A stretch of 64,000 bases of DNA from Pseudobutyrivibrio xylanivorans. GTDB lineage: Bacteria > Bacillota > Clostridia > Lachnospirales > Lachnospiraceae. A program made the position numbers and the translations under genes. Below are positions 18,852 to 28,109 of the stretch, in pieces. The stretch covers positions 1,704,501 through 1,768,500 of the forward strand of contig NZ_CP043028.1 in NCBI RefSeq assembly GCF_008935055.1, given 5' to 3'. The number at the start of each line of letters is the position of its first letter. The first letter of the stretch is position 1. The notes beneath the pieces were generated by a model. It was not told the DNA's origin and ran no database searches. It saw only the letters and a program-made list of their open reading frames with translations.

Positions 18852-19868
18852 TTAAAATTTCCTCTTTTCTATTATTTCATTTGAAAGATTATCCTTGGTG
18901 AAGTATTGTTCCTTCACGTATGTGATTTTTGGAACTGCTCCACCTCGGTTGAGTCTGCTTATCAGATTATAAATATATGGCCCCTGAAGTGGATTGCATT
19001 CGACCTCTACACTGATTTGCCCATCAAGACAAAGCACTAAAGCTGTATTCATAGCATCAAATGAAATCACCTTTATTCCTTCTTCTCCATATTTAACACC
19101 AGCCTCGTTCATAGCAGCAATGGCACCAAATGCTTCCTCATCATTTTCACAATAAACCACGTCTATTCCATCTGCACCAACCTCCTGAAGAGCGCTGGCC
19201 ATAATCTCTCTAGCTTTTGCCTTGGTAAACTCTCCGCAATCCTCATAGACCACATTCCAATTATCATGCTTTTCAAGTGCATTTTCCAACGCCTTGCTTC
19301 TACCAATCTGCGCTGAAGATCCAATAGTTCCCTGAATATGAACAATATTTGCTGACTTAACCTCACCAGTTTCCTCGTCCAGTAGGATGTTCTCCAAATT
19401 GGAAATAGCCGTCTCACCTTCCGCAATAAAATCCGATCCAACAAAAGCTGTATAAAGAGATTCATTTGAAACTACAACATTTCTGTCACAGATAATAACT
19501 GGAATTCCTGCTGCCTTTGCCTCATCCAAAACTGTATCCCAGCCTGTTTCCACAATTGGGCTAAGCACTATATAGTCCACTCCCTGCTGGATAAAGGTTC
19601 TGATATCCCTAATCTGATTGTCCTGCTTTGACTTTCCATCCTTGTATATCAATCGATAGCCTCTGGCCTCTGTAAAGCTATCCTTAACAGAATCCGTCAG
19701 TGCAACACGCCATGCTGATTCGGCACCAGGCTGAGAAAAACCTACAACAACTAAATCGTTCTCTTCGTCATCGACTATCTCTCCCGAAGGCTTTTGTGTG
19801 CAAGCAAAGGTTAGCAGCGCTAACACCAAAATTAACACTGAGACAAGAATTATTTTAATCTTACGCAT
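18852..19868 (-). CDS. Second sugar-binding lipoprotein (YtfQ-like), probable sensor partner of the adjacent kinase
   Basis: The 338-residue protein has a lipoprotein signal peptide (C23 in LTFACTQK) and a binding-protein core starting VVVGFSQPGAESAWRVALTD. It shares with the transport binding protein the motifs SPIVETGWDTVLDEAK and GTIGSSAQIGRSKAL. It is encoded with the histidine kinase (8-base overlap) and not with permeases, so it probably presents sugar to the kinase, as known for periplasmic-binding-protein/YesM-type systems. It ends only five bases from the convergent regulator gene. Confidence 0.82.
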   Translation of the reverse strand: MRKIKIILVSVLILVLALLTFACTQKPSGEIVDDEENDLVVVGFSQPGAESAWRVALTDSVKDSFTEARGYRLIYKDGKSKQDNQIRDIRTFIQQGVDYIVLSPIVETGWDTVLDEAKAAGIPVIICDRNVVVSNESLYTAFVGSDFIAEGETAISNLENILLDEETGEVKSANIVHIQGTIGSSAQIGRSKALENALEKHDNWNVVYEDCGEFTKAKAREIMASALQEVGADGIDVVYCENDEEAFGAIAAMNEAGVKYGEEGIKVISFDAMNTALVLCLDGQISVEVECNPLQGPYIYNLISRLNRGGAVPKITYVKEQYFTKDNLSNEIIEKRKF

Positions 19869-21306
19869 TTATAATCTCCTTCTTCTCCTGTGTTATTTTC
19901 GGTATTACCGCAGTTATAATTGTGCCAACTCCCTCTGAGCTTGATATAGTCAGACCGTATTCATCTCCAAACAGAAGCTGCATTCTCTCATGAACTGTGC
20001 GAAGTCCAAAGCCTATCTTTTCACCTTTTTCAATGGCTGCTCGCATTTGGGCTAGGCGTTCCTCACTCATGCCCGCTCCGTTATCTTTGACAGTGAGTTC
20101 TATCTTGTCACCCATGTCCACGGCGTCCACTCGAATGATGCCCTTTTCTCGCTGAAGTTTTATACCATGATAAATACTGTTCTCAACGAGAGGCTGCAAA
20201 GTAAGCTTTGGAATAGCATATCCATATAATGTCTCCGGAATATTCACCTGATAGTCCATCCTGTCCTGATAACGGATTTTTTGGATGGCCAGGTAGCTTA
20301 ATACATGCTTCTGTTCCTCCTCGAGAGAAATTATATCCCGGCCTCGGCTAAGGCAAAATCTAAAGAAATCTGAAAGGGCGCTAACCATTTGTATACCCTC
20401 CTGATTTCTGCCTGCCTCCACAAGCCAGATGATTGTATCTAATGTGTTATATAGAAAATGCGGATTAATCTGTGCCTGAAGTAGTTCAAGCTCAGCATGT
20501 CGTTTACGCCTCTCCGCCTTTTTATTTTCCTGAATAAGACTGTTGAGCTGACCTACCATGCCCTCAAATCCATCTGAAAGAGTTTGAATTTCAACCTCTT
20601 CTGCTACAACAGGCACCTTAACTTCAAAATCTCCACCTGTAATATCATCAACACGCTTGGACAGCTTTGTGATAGGAACCGTGATGCCCTCAGTGATGTG
20701 GGAAGCATACACCGCTACTACCACAAGCATAATTAAGAAAAGTGCTATAGTAGCTAGCACCAAATACTGAAGTTCTGTAGAAAGCTCCTCCTGTAGCTGA
20801 TTCAGATGAACCGATTCATAATACAAGTAATCGTACATATAGGTCTGTATCAAATCAGTCAAAATATAAATATTGTTTTCCAGCTGTTCCATTCCTTCAT
20901 CATAGGAACCAGCATCATCTATTTCATCCATGCGAAGCTCAAGAGTTATACAAAGGTTTCGCACAGACTTTATTGCTTCTATACTCTTTTTCTCTGTAGT
21001 TTGTGATAATAACTGTTCTGCAAGATTACGGGCATTTTCAACCTCATCTATCGGCTTGCCATCTGCATAAGCACTATCGCTCACATAATAAAACATCTTC
21101 AGATCAACCTCGTTTTTAAAGTCCTGGTTGAAAGCCGATGCTGCAGTTACATTCTGCAAAATAGTTTGATATTGAAAAACATACCAGCACAAAATACCTA
21201 TGAGTATAGCTATAACTATACTCATAGGTACTATTATGACCGCTATTAATCTTCTGAGCATTGCGCTCATGGTAGATTTTTTCTTGATGAAAAGTCTTGA
21301 TGTCAT
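19861..21306 (-). CDS. Sensor histidine kinase, YesM/LytS type
   Basis: The 481-residue protein has a membrane helix near 20-43, an extracytoplasmic domain of about 135 residues predicted helical, a second helix near 181-203 and a HAMP domain. The His_kinase region reads LLQAQINPHFLYNTLD with H283 as phosphorylation site; the ATPase has LVENSIYHG (N376), DNGAGM (408-413) and GFGLRTV (432-438). Its ATG overlaps the stop of the response regulator by four bases (ATGA). Together they form a sugar-responsive two-component system, probably fed by the binding protein encoded next. Confidence 0.92.
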   Translation of the reverse strand: MTSRLFIKKKSTMSAMLRRLIAVIIVPMSIVIAILIGILCWYVFQYQTILQNVTAASAFNQDFKNEVDLKMFYYVSDSAYADGKPIDEVENARNLAEQLLSQTTEKKSIEAIKSVRNLCITLELRMDEIDDAGSYDEGMEQLENNIYILTDLIQTYMYDYLYYESVHLNQLQEELSTELQYLVLATIALFLIMLVVVAVYASHITEGITVPITKLSKRVDDITGGDFEVKVPVVAEEVEIQTLSDGFEGMVGQLNSLIQENKKAERRKRHAELELLQAQINPHFLYNTLDTIIWLVEAGRNQEGIQMVSALSDFFRFCLSRGRDIISLEEEQKHVLSYLAIQKIRYQDRMDYQVNIPETLYGYAIPKLTLQPLVENSIYHGIKLQREKGIIRVDAVDMGDKIELTVKDNGAGMSEERLAQMRAAIEKGEKIGFGLRTVHERMQLLFGDEYGLTISSSEGVGTIITAVIPKITQEKKEIINA

Positions 21307-22910
21307 GCTCCCCGGCCCTTCGCTCTGAATTCCTTTGGACTAAGTCCGTATGTCTTCTTGAAAATATAGCTGAAATAATGTGGATCCTTATAGCCCACCT
21401 GCTCGGCAATGGTCTGGGATTTTTCGCTTGTATTGATTAGCATATGCTTTGCCTGTTCCATACGCTTCGAGGTCATGTACTCCACGAAGGTGGTTTTATT
21501 CTCTCGTGAGAACATTGCGCTCAGGTAACTAGGAGAAATGTTAACCTCCTTTGCAACCTCGTTAAGACTCAGGCTGGCATCTGAATAATGTTCATCCACA
21601 TAACGAATCGCCTCTGAAAGTTGTGAGCGCGACTGTTTTCCGAATTCGTTTTTACGTTTTGAAATGGCTGCTGCAAACATCCTCTGAACTAAAGCCATTA
21701 CCTTATCTTCATCTGCATTTTCCATTTCAATTCTGATTTCTCGGCCCAAAACCTCATCGGGATTCAAAGACATCTTTCGCAAATAATCGCATACACACAT
21801 ATACATAGTCATCGAAAAATATTTGCAGAATAAAATCGATTTCAGTGCATTCTTTGTCTGCTTGTTAATCAGATTGTCAAGGAAGCTTTCTATCTCTGAT
21901 TCTTCAGCATTTTCAAGGAAAAGAGCAACAAGTCTCTGGTCGATTTGGGCTGAGTCACTCTCCTCGTTATTGCTACGAATTGCCTCGATATCTTCATCAG
22001 TAAAGACATGTCCCTGAGGATTGATATATCTGCACCCCAATCTCTTGTTTGCAATCTGACATGCCTTTGCAAACTCTGACAGACGATTAATGACTCCACT
22101 TTCTGCAAGATACCAATTAATCTCATCCTCATAAACTATACAACGACGCTGAATATTCTCTATTAAAGTTGATGTATGACTGGAAATTGTGTAAGCATCG
22201 CCCTTTACGATTATGGCATAGGTGTCCATACTCCAATGGAACACGATATACTCAGGGCAACACTTCAGATATTGCATCAGCTGATCAGAAAGACGGGCAC
22301 GATGCTTTGAGTAAACTGGTGCAGTCACAGCCCCGTTCATAGGTGTGAAATCTAAAAGCACAAGATTATAATGAGTCGCATCAAGAGAAAGCCCCAAGTC
22401 CTCAGATTTCTCATAAACCTCTGATACAGACATGGTGCCACCAACAAGCTGATTAAAAAACCTTACTCTTGCGAACTGCTCGTATTCCTGACTTTCCGCT
22501 TTGAATTGCTCTAGATAATTATCCTTTTCGTTTTCCTTATCCAGCTTTGCCTTTACATCAGTCATTACCTCTGCAAGCTTATCTTTTGTGATAGGCTTCA
22601 ATAGATAATTGTCCACACCAATGCCTATAGCTTCCTGTGCATAAGAAAAATCGTCGAAGCCGCTAATAATGATTATACGAGTATTAGGCAGCTCCTTCTT
22701 AATCATTTTCGACAAAGCTATTCCGTCCATAAAAGGCATTCTGATATCGGTAATCAGAACATCTGGCTTTGTCTGTCGAATCAATGGTAATGCCATCTCC
22801 CCATCGGCAGCATCACCTACATACGCGAAGCCATACTGTTCCCATGGAAAGCTGGCCTTTAATCCGTCGCGGATAAGAATTTCATCCTCGACCAAAAAAA
22901 CACTATACAT
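21303..22910 (-). CDS. Response regulator with AraC-type DNA-binding domain (YesN-like)
   Basis: The 535-residue protein has a receiver domain (VFLVEDE, phosphorylated D55 in VLITDIRMP, K105 in YLLKPI), a middle region of about 290 residues without clear motif, and a C-terminal AraC helix-turn-helix pair (VAKEVNISPSYLSAMFSREN and QVGYKDPHYFSYIFKKTYGL). It is the partner of the downstream YesM-type kinase. The likely targets are the neighbouring sugar ABC genes and glycosidase genes, an inference from position. It starts 25 bases after the cytidylate-kinase-like gene. Confidence 0.93.
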   Translation of the reverse strand: MYSVFLVEDEILIRDGLKASFPWEQYGFAYVGDAADGEMALPLIRQTKPDVLITDIRMPFMDGIALSKMIKKELPNTRIIIISGFDDFSYAQEAIGIGVDNYLLKPITKDKLAEVMTDVKAKLDKENEKDNYLEQFKAESQEYEQFARVRFFNQLVGGTMSVSEVYEKSEDLGLSLDATHYNLVLLDFTPMNGAVTAPVYSKHRARLSDQLMQYLKCCPEYIVFHWSMDTYAIIVKGDAYTISSHTSTLIENIQRRCIVYEDEINWYLAESGVINRLSEFAKACQIANKRLGCRYINPQGHVFTDEDIEAIRSNNEESDSAQIDQRLVALFLENAEESEIESFLDNLINKQTKNALKSILFCKYFSMTMYMCVCDYLRKMSLNPDEVLGREIRIEMENADEDKVMALVQRMFAAAISKRKNEFGKQSRSQLSEAIRYVDEHYSDASLSLNEVAKEVNISPSYLSAMFSRENKTTFVEYMTSKRMEQAKHMLINTSEKSQTIAEQVGYKDPHYFSYIFKKTYGLSPKEFRAKGRGA

Positions 22911-22935
22911 TATTCCCCTAAAAACCCTTCTGCTA

Positions 22936-23562
22936 CTAAATTACTTTTTCTTTGATTTCTTGCTGTCCGCCTCTCAGACTATTGTACTGAGAAATAACGG
23001 TGTAAAGAGCCTCCGCAGTTGCCTCTACCCCTATTAGAGAACTGTTAATACAAATATCATAGCCTCTACTATCTCCCCATTTCATTGTAGAGTAATAATT
23101 GTGGTAAGCCTTTCTCTTTTTATCGTGGCGGAACATCTTCGCCTTTGCTTCAAGTCTGTTAAGCTTATAGAGCTTGCAAATACGCTGAGTCTTTGCCTCC
23201 TCGTCTGCTCTGACAAAAATTGAAACAAGTGCAGGATTCCCCCGCAAAACATTTTCAGCACAACGTCCAACCACGACAAAACTTTCCCCACTTGCTGCTT
23301 TTTCACGAATGAAGTTGAACTGAAGCTGAGCAACCGAATCCTGAACGGATGAAGAATGGCCCCTGACTGTTCTGACAAGGCCTCTGCGCTTCATCTCCTC
23401 ATGCTGATGAAGTGACTCAGCCTCGATTCCATTACGTGCTGCAAGCTGATCAAGCATATTGCGGTCATACAATGGAATGTTGAACTTCTCCGATAAAATG
23501 GTGGCTATCTCATGTCCACCGCTTCCGTACTCTCTACCTACTGAAATGATTAACTGCCCCAT
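22936..23562 (-). CDS. Cytidylate kinase-like family protein
   Basis: The 208-residue protein starts MGQLIISVGREYGSGGHEIA, a P-loop of the cytidylate-kinase-like family (related to Cmk, called Cytidylate_kin2 in databases). It continues with NIPLYDRNMLD and GRCAENVLRG and the late arginine-rich lid region RHDKKRKAYHNYYSTMKWGD. True CMP kinase activity is not certain because these short family members are often uncharacterised paralogs. It lies 25 bases upstream of the response regulator, so it may share its transcript. Confidence 0.75.
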   Translation of the reverse strand: MGQLIISVGREYGSGGHEIATILSEKFNIPLYDRNMLDQLAARNGIEAESLHQHEEMKRRGLVRTVRGHSSSVQDSVAQLQFNFIREKAASGESFVVVGRCAENVLRGNPALVSIFVRADEEAKTQRICKLYKLNRLEAKAKMFRHDKKRKAYHNYYSTMKWGDSRGYDICINSSLIGVEATAEALYTVISQYNSLRGGQQEIKEKVI

Positions 23563-23647
23563 AAACTAACCCCCTTCCAGTATTATGCTAACTCTATTTT
23601 ATATTATCTACAAAAAGAAGTCGAGAGGGTTATAGCAAATAAAAAAC

Positions 23648-23740
23648 GCCTCCAGTTACACTAACAAACCTTGCTATTACTCCGCTCAGCGCAAAATGCT
23701 TCGCTTTAGTAACAGCAAGATTTTGTTAGCTACTGAAGGC
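23648..23740 (-). repeat. Hairpin repeat, copy B (after the NhaD-like gene)
   Basis: This 93-base copy has arms GCCT.CAGT / ACTG.AGGC, ACTAACAAA / TTTTGTTAG, CTTGCT / AGCAAG and TTAC / GTAA, with the inner CGCTCAGC..GCTTCG part shared with copy C. It starts 11 bases after the transporter stop codon. Confidence 0.8.
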
Positions 23741-23751
23741 TAATATAAATC

Positions 23752-25101
23752 CTATAGATATCTCATGTATATATTTAGCATAGATACGGCAAGTACAATG
23801 AGTGTACCAGGTACAAGCTCTTTACAGTAGACTGCCCAGCTAATTGGGTAACCTTCCTTACCGGCTGTAGAAATACCAACTACATTGGCGCTGGCTCCGA
23901 TTGGTGTCATGCTTCCACCGATGTCTGTTCCGATGGCAAGTGTCCATGCCATTGTTGCAAGATCAACTCCTGTAGTCTGTGCCAAAGCATTGATTACCGG
24001 AATCATTGTTGCAGAGAATGGAATATTGTCGATAAAGGCTGATGCAATTGAGCTGACCCAAAGGATGATTGCTATCATAACATATGGATTTCCTCCTGAA
24101 ACCTTAGCAATAAAATCAGCGATAACAACAAGTACGCCTGTCTCTTCCAATCCACCTACAACCACGAACAAGCCGATAAAGAAAAGCAATGTCTCATAAT
24201 CCACTCTCTTCAAAAGCTTAGGTGCTTTTCTACCAGCTGTTGCAAGTGTGATGAATGCAATAAACACACCAATAAAAGCTACTGTAAGACCTGTCATTGC
24301 ATGTGTGATAAGAAGAAGTACTGCAAGTCCAAAGATAATTGTGCTTGTCAGGAATTCCTTCATATTTTCAATCTTAACCTCAACATCGATTGTGCTAGGG
24401 TCAACTCTGTCGCCTGGATCCTGAAGACGATTTCTCATTGTAAAATAGAAGTATACAATAATGATAACAAGAGAAATACCCGCCATTGCACCTGTGTTCA
24501 TCACAAAATCAGCGAATGAATATCCCAGTGATGTACCGATGATGATGTTTGGTGGATCTCCACACATTGTGGCACTTCCGCCAAGGTTTGCACAGAAAAT
24601 CTCTGCCATAATTACTGGAATTGGATTGAACTTCAATGTACGAGCCAATCTGATTGTAACCGCTGCAAGGAAAAGGATAACTGTGATTGAATCAATGAAC
24701 ATAGCAAGCACTGATGCCAAAATCATGAAGGCTACGAAAATCTTCACTGGCTCGTAGTTTGCAAGCTTTGCAATCTTCATACATAACCAGTCGAAGAAGC
24801 CTGCCTCAGCCATTCCTTCAACCATTATCATCATTCCCCAAAGGAAAATGATGGTTGCCCAGTTGATACCAGAGGTCTGTTCGGCATGTTCCCCTGCTGC
24901 GTACCAAAAGCTAGACTTGAAAATACCTCTAAGTGCCATGGTATTAATGAATGCCTGCTTATCCTGCATTCCAACTCCGAATACAAATATGCTTGTAAGC
25001 ACACCGCAGCCTAAGGTCACAAAATGCTTAGGAAATCTATCCCAAACAATCAGACCAAACATAGCTACGAATATTACAAGTGCTATTATTTGAGCTAACA
25101 T
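23752..25101 (-). CDS. Ion transporter of the ArsB/NhaD superfamily (SLC13-like permease)
   Basis: The 449-residue protein has about 11 membrane helices. The segment CANLGGSATMCGDPPNIIIG and the matching C-terminal TDIGGSMTPIGASANVVGIS are the two inverted-repeat motifs of the ArsB/NhaD/SLC13 ion transporter superfamily. Likely substrates are sodium/proton, arsenite or a carboxylate; sequence alone does not decide. No arsenic gene is near. Its ribosome binding site lies within a hairpin arm (25107-25155), so translation may be regulated. Confidence 0.8.
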   Translation of the reverse strand: MLAQIIALVIFVAMFGLIVWDRFPKHFVTLGCGVLTSIFVFGVGMQDKQAFINTMALRGIFKSSFWYAAGEHAEQTSGINWATIIFLWGMMIMVEGMAEAGFFDWLCMKIAKLANYEPVKIFVAFMILASVLAMFIDSITVILFLAAVTIRLARTLKFNPIPVIMAEIFCANLGGSATMCGDPPNIIIGTSLGYSFADFVMNTGAMAGISLVIIIVYFYFTMRNRLQDPGDRVDPSTIDVEVKIENMKEFLTSTIIFGLAVLLLITHAMTGLTVAFIGVFIAFITLATAGRKAPKLLKRVDYETLLFFIGLFVVVGGLEETGVLVVIADFIAKVSGGNPYVMIAIILWVSSIASAFIDNIPFSATMIPVINALAQTTGVDLATMAWTLAIGTDIGGSMTPIGASANVVGISTAGKEGYPISWAVYCKELVPGTLIVLAVSMLNIYMRYL

Positions 25102-25106
25102 AAAAA

Positions 25107-25155
25107 ACTCCCTTCGTTATACATTTTTCCAAATCATATTGTATACTTTGGGAGT
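25107..25155 (-). promoter_or_regulatory. Hairpin covering the ribosome binding site of the NhaD-like gene
   Basis: On the minus strand ACTCCC (25155-25150) pairs with GGGAGT (25112-25107), with a second inner stem GTATA/TATAC. The 3' arm contains the AAGGGAG binding site and is followed by TTTTT directly before ATG. It may end transcription coming from the GH3 gene and at the same time mask the start site. Confidence 0.6.
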
Positions 25156-25179
25156 CTTTTTTAGAATAAACATTTTGCC

Positions 25180-27924
25180 CTAAATGTTTGCCTTTTCAAG
25201 CAATTTTTTCATGGAGCCAGTGTCCTTTATCTCATTTAGAATATGAATTACTGCCTGTTGCAATTCACCAAGAGCAAGATATGGGCCACGGTTGTAGCCT
25301 CTATATTCAATTGTCTTAGAACCGTTGGATTTTACCTTTATCGTACAAAGGCCTTCCTGCTGAAGCTTAAGCGCTTTTTCGCTAACTTCCTTGTCGGCAG
25401 AAACTGTCGTCGTCACAACAGCATCACCATCCTTATTAAGGATAAATGAACCCCACTTCTCATACTTTATTGAAGGGAATCCATAGAAGAATGCCTTTTC
25501 CACTACAGTCACATAGCCATCATCCTCGAAGGTTGGAGGCACATTCATCATGCTCTCCAAAAGCTTATCTGGGTCATATCCAGGCATAATCAAATCACAG
25601 CCTGCATGAATATCTTCACCCTTATCAGACCATGAGCCCCAGTCAGACATGATAAAGCCATCAAATCCCCAGTCTTGTCTAATAATATCCGTATTCAAGC
25701 CCTTCTGAGATGATGTAAAGCCACCATTAATTTTACTGCTGGCACATAGGAAACCTGCAGGCTTAACCATAAACTGGCACACTGAAAATGGGCGAAGATA
25801 AATCTCGCCAAAAGCTCTACGGCTCACATTGATATTTGCATCCATATCAATTGTTTCCTGATTATAAGTAAGCACGTTTTTTACGATGACATTTCTGCCT
25901 TCATAACGCTTAACACCCATGATAAAGCCAGCCCCAAGAATACCTGACAATGCTGGGTCCTCCGAATAGAACTCATAGGATCTGATAAACATAGGATTTC
26001 TAGTAACGTTAAGCGCAGGTGCAAGGCAATAATCAATATTATTTGCCTCCATCTCACGTCCATAGGCTCGTCCCATTCTGACCATAGCACTCATATCCCA
26101 GGTCTGAGCCATGTTCATTGGTGATGGGAAGCAGGTACAAGGAATGCCTATAATGTGGAGTCCCGATGGACCATCCGCAATTGTCACGCCAGGTATTCCA
26201 AGCGTATTTGCAAACTGAGATGTGGTTCTGGCAGCAATATCTGGACCAAGCTTTTCTACATTTAGAGTGAACTTAAATCTATTTTCACTGGATAATTTTG
26301 ACTCTTCTGTTGCACCAACAACAATTCGTGCCAGCACCTCAGGTGACAGAGATGCTATAAACTCCTCCATAGACACATTTCCCTTTATTACGTCGATAAA
26401 GGTTGCAGTACCGCACGGTCTAACCACCTGAATATTTTCATGGCACCTGAAAGGAATATCGTAGGCATTATTGTTTATGTATGAAGTATAGTTACTACCC
26501 TCTTGAACGTAGGTAGTAAATTCCTTCTTCGTCTCTACGTACTTATTTTGGGAATTATAATCTGCGCCAGAAAGTGATGCCACCATGATATATCCAGTAT
26601 CCTCATCTGGTCTAGGTGGTGGTGTCAAAAATTCAAGAGGCTTGCTAGGCTCTATAACATTAGCAACCCTTTTTATGGTGGTAAGCTTGTCTAACACCAT
26701 CTTTGCGCAAAGCTTTGTATCACGTGAGTTTGCACCTATTCTGAACAGGTAATCACCCTTTTCCATAACCCACGCAGTAGTCTCTTCGTCAAAGTTTGTC
26801 AGGGACATAATAGGAATCTTTATGGTAAGCTCCTCCGATTCCCCTGGCTTCAGCTTGCCAGTCTTTCCAAAGGCACACAGGATTTGATATGGCTTCTCCA
26901 ACTTTCCATCGGGTTGACTACAATACACCTGAACAACCTGACGTCCTGCATGCTCACCTGTATTTGTAACCTTCACGTGCATCATTAGGGAAATCCAACT
27001 AGCTTCAAAATATTCAAGTGATATATCGAATGTGGTATAGCTCAAACCATATCCAAATGGATAGAGTGGAGCCACATCAAAAGCATCAAAATAACGGTAT
27101 CCCATATAGATACCTTCTTTATAATCTATCTCATGAGTTTTTTCAGCCTTATTTCTTGCTGCAACCGTTGGACACGTAGAATAATCCTTCAATTTTTTAG
27201 CCCAGGTAGATGTAAGACGACCACTAGGATTCACTGCACCCGTAAGCACATCAGCCAGAGAATTACCTGCTTCCATTCCCGGCACACCCATAAGAATAAT
27301 AGCCTTTATATTTTTCATTCTGGCAATGGCTGCTATCTCCATCATGCCAGAGTTCATTACAAGTATTACGTTTTTAAAATTGGCGGTAATCAAATTGAGA
27401 TTATCCAACTCACGTTGCGACAGCTGATAGCTCTTCATATTTTCAAGAGTTTGCTGGGTTCCAAGATAAGCTCTCCTGCTAACATAAATGGCTGTATCTG
27501 CTCCAAGAATTGCCTCTGCCATATCAGCCTCGGAAATAGGTACCTCTTCAGTTCTAACCTTCATTCCACCAAAAATTTTTGGAGTACGACCATAACCGGC
27601 ATTTTCCTTTTCCCCAAGCTTCACGGCCTTATCCATCTTCTTCAGCCAGCTTTCAGTACTAAAGTTGAAACCATTATTCAGAAGACCATCTCTTACACTT
27701 ACATTTCCATCCGTAAATACGTAATTGAAAAAAACGCCACAAAAAATAGTGTCAACAGCACCCGCTCCAAACAAAGCAACCTTCCCTTTATTCATTGGAA
27801 GGACGCCGTTATTCTTCAGCAGGACCATACTGTCGGCACCAAATGCGCGCACTAAGCCCCTATGTTCTGGAAAGTCCATCTTTCCACTTTTAGTGATTAC
27901 ACCTTTCAGTTGTCGTAGATTCAT
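25180..27924 (-). CDS. Glycoside hydrolase family 3 protein with swapped domain order
   Basis: The 914-residue protein has no signal peptide. Residues 25-300 form the GH3 C-terminal alpha/beta domain (ADSMVLLKNNGVLPM; PLYPFGYGLSYTTFD), about 300-420 is a fibronectin-like domain, and 510-800 is the TIM-barrel domain with nucleophile D761 in GFIMSDWGSW. This swapped order is known for Butyrivibrio and Ruminococcus beta-glucosidases. Several barrel motifs differ from active relatives: the usual Lys-His pair reads VKNVLTYNQE (K682, N683), DGPxGLR reads DGPSGLH, and the GRNFEYxSEDP motif reads IRSYEFYSEDP. It may have shifted specificity or low activity. Start has GGGAG upstream. Confidence 0.85.
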   Translation of the reverse strand: MNLRQLKGVITKSGKMDFPEHRGLVRAFGADSMVLLKNNGVLPMNKGKVALFGAGAVDTIFCGVFFNYVFTDGNVSVRDGLLNNGFNFSTESWLKKMDKAVKLGEKENAGYGRTPKIFGGMKVRTEEVPISEADMAEAILGADTAIYVSRRAYLGTQQTLENMKSYQLSQRELDNLNLITANFKNVILVMNSGMMEIAAIARMKNIKAIILMGVPGMEAGNSLADVLTGAVNPSGRLTSTWAKKLKDYSTCPTVAARNKAEKTHEIDYKEGIYMGYRYFDAFDVAPLYPFGYGLSYTTFDISLEYFEASWISLMMHVKVTNTGEHAGRQVVQVYCSQPDGKLEKPYQILCAFGKTGKLKPGESEELTIKIPIMSLTNFDEETTAWVMEKGDYLFRIGANSRDTKLCAKMVLDKLTTIKRVANVIEPSKPLEFLTPPPRPDEDTGYIMVASLSGADYNSQNKYVETKKEFTTYVQEGSNYTSYINNNAYDIPFRCHENIQVVRPCGTATFIDVIKGNVSMEEFIASLSPEVLARIVVGATEESKLSSENRFKFTLNVEKLGPDIAARTTSQFANTLGIPGVTIADGPSGLHIIGIPCTCFPSPMNMAQTWDMSAMVRMGRAYGREMEANNIDYCLAPALNVTRNPMFIRSYEFYSEDPALSGILGAGFIMGVKRYEGRNVIVKNVLTYNQETIDMDANINVSRRAFGEIYLRPFSVCQFMVKPAGFLCASSKINGGFTSSQKGLNTDIIRQDWGFDGFIMSDWGSWSDKGEDIHAGCDLIMPGYDPDKLLESMMNVPPTFEDDGYVTVVEKAFFYGFPSIKYEKWGSFILNKDGDAVVTTTVSADKEVSEKALKLQQEGLCTIKVKSNGSKTIEYRGYNRGPYLALGELQQAVIHILNEIKDTGSMKKLLEKANI

Positions 27925-28109
27925 AGTAGGTAACTCCCGAATTAATTACTTAATTCCACCCCTCAACACTCCCCCAGTGTCTTTTTTTTCACTATGAAAT
28001 ATGATACTATTTTTGTATTTCAAATCTGTGTAATTTTTGTTAAAATTATCTTCACATTTCACTAAGATTTACGGTTTTATACTCATTTTTACAAAAAAGG
28101 AGATTATCT

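Noticed and set aside
27133..27855. Open frame of 240 codons on the plus strand
   Set aside because: It lies entirely antisense to the GH3 gene, has no ribosome binding site and no recognisable protein pattern.
27963..27992. Terminator-like ACACT/AGTGT hairpin with eight T's upstream of metF
   Set aside because: The stem is only five bases and nothing is transcribed toward it on that strand; it was not called a terminator.
27925..28109. SAM or T-box riboswitch before metF
   Set aside because: Looked for conserved elements; none were found, and the leader is short and AT-rich.
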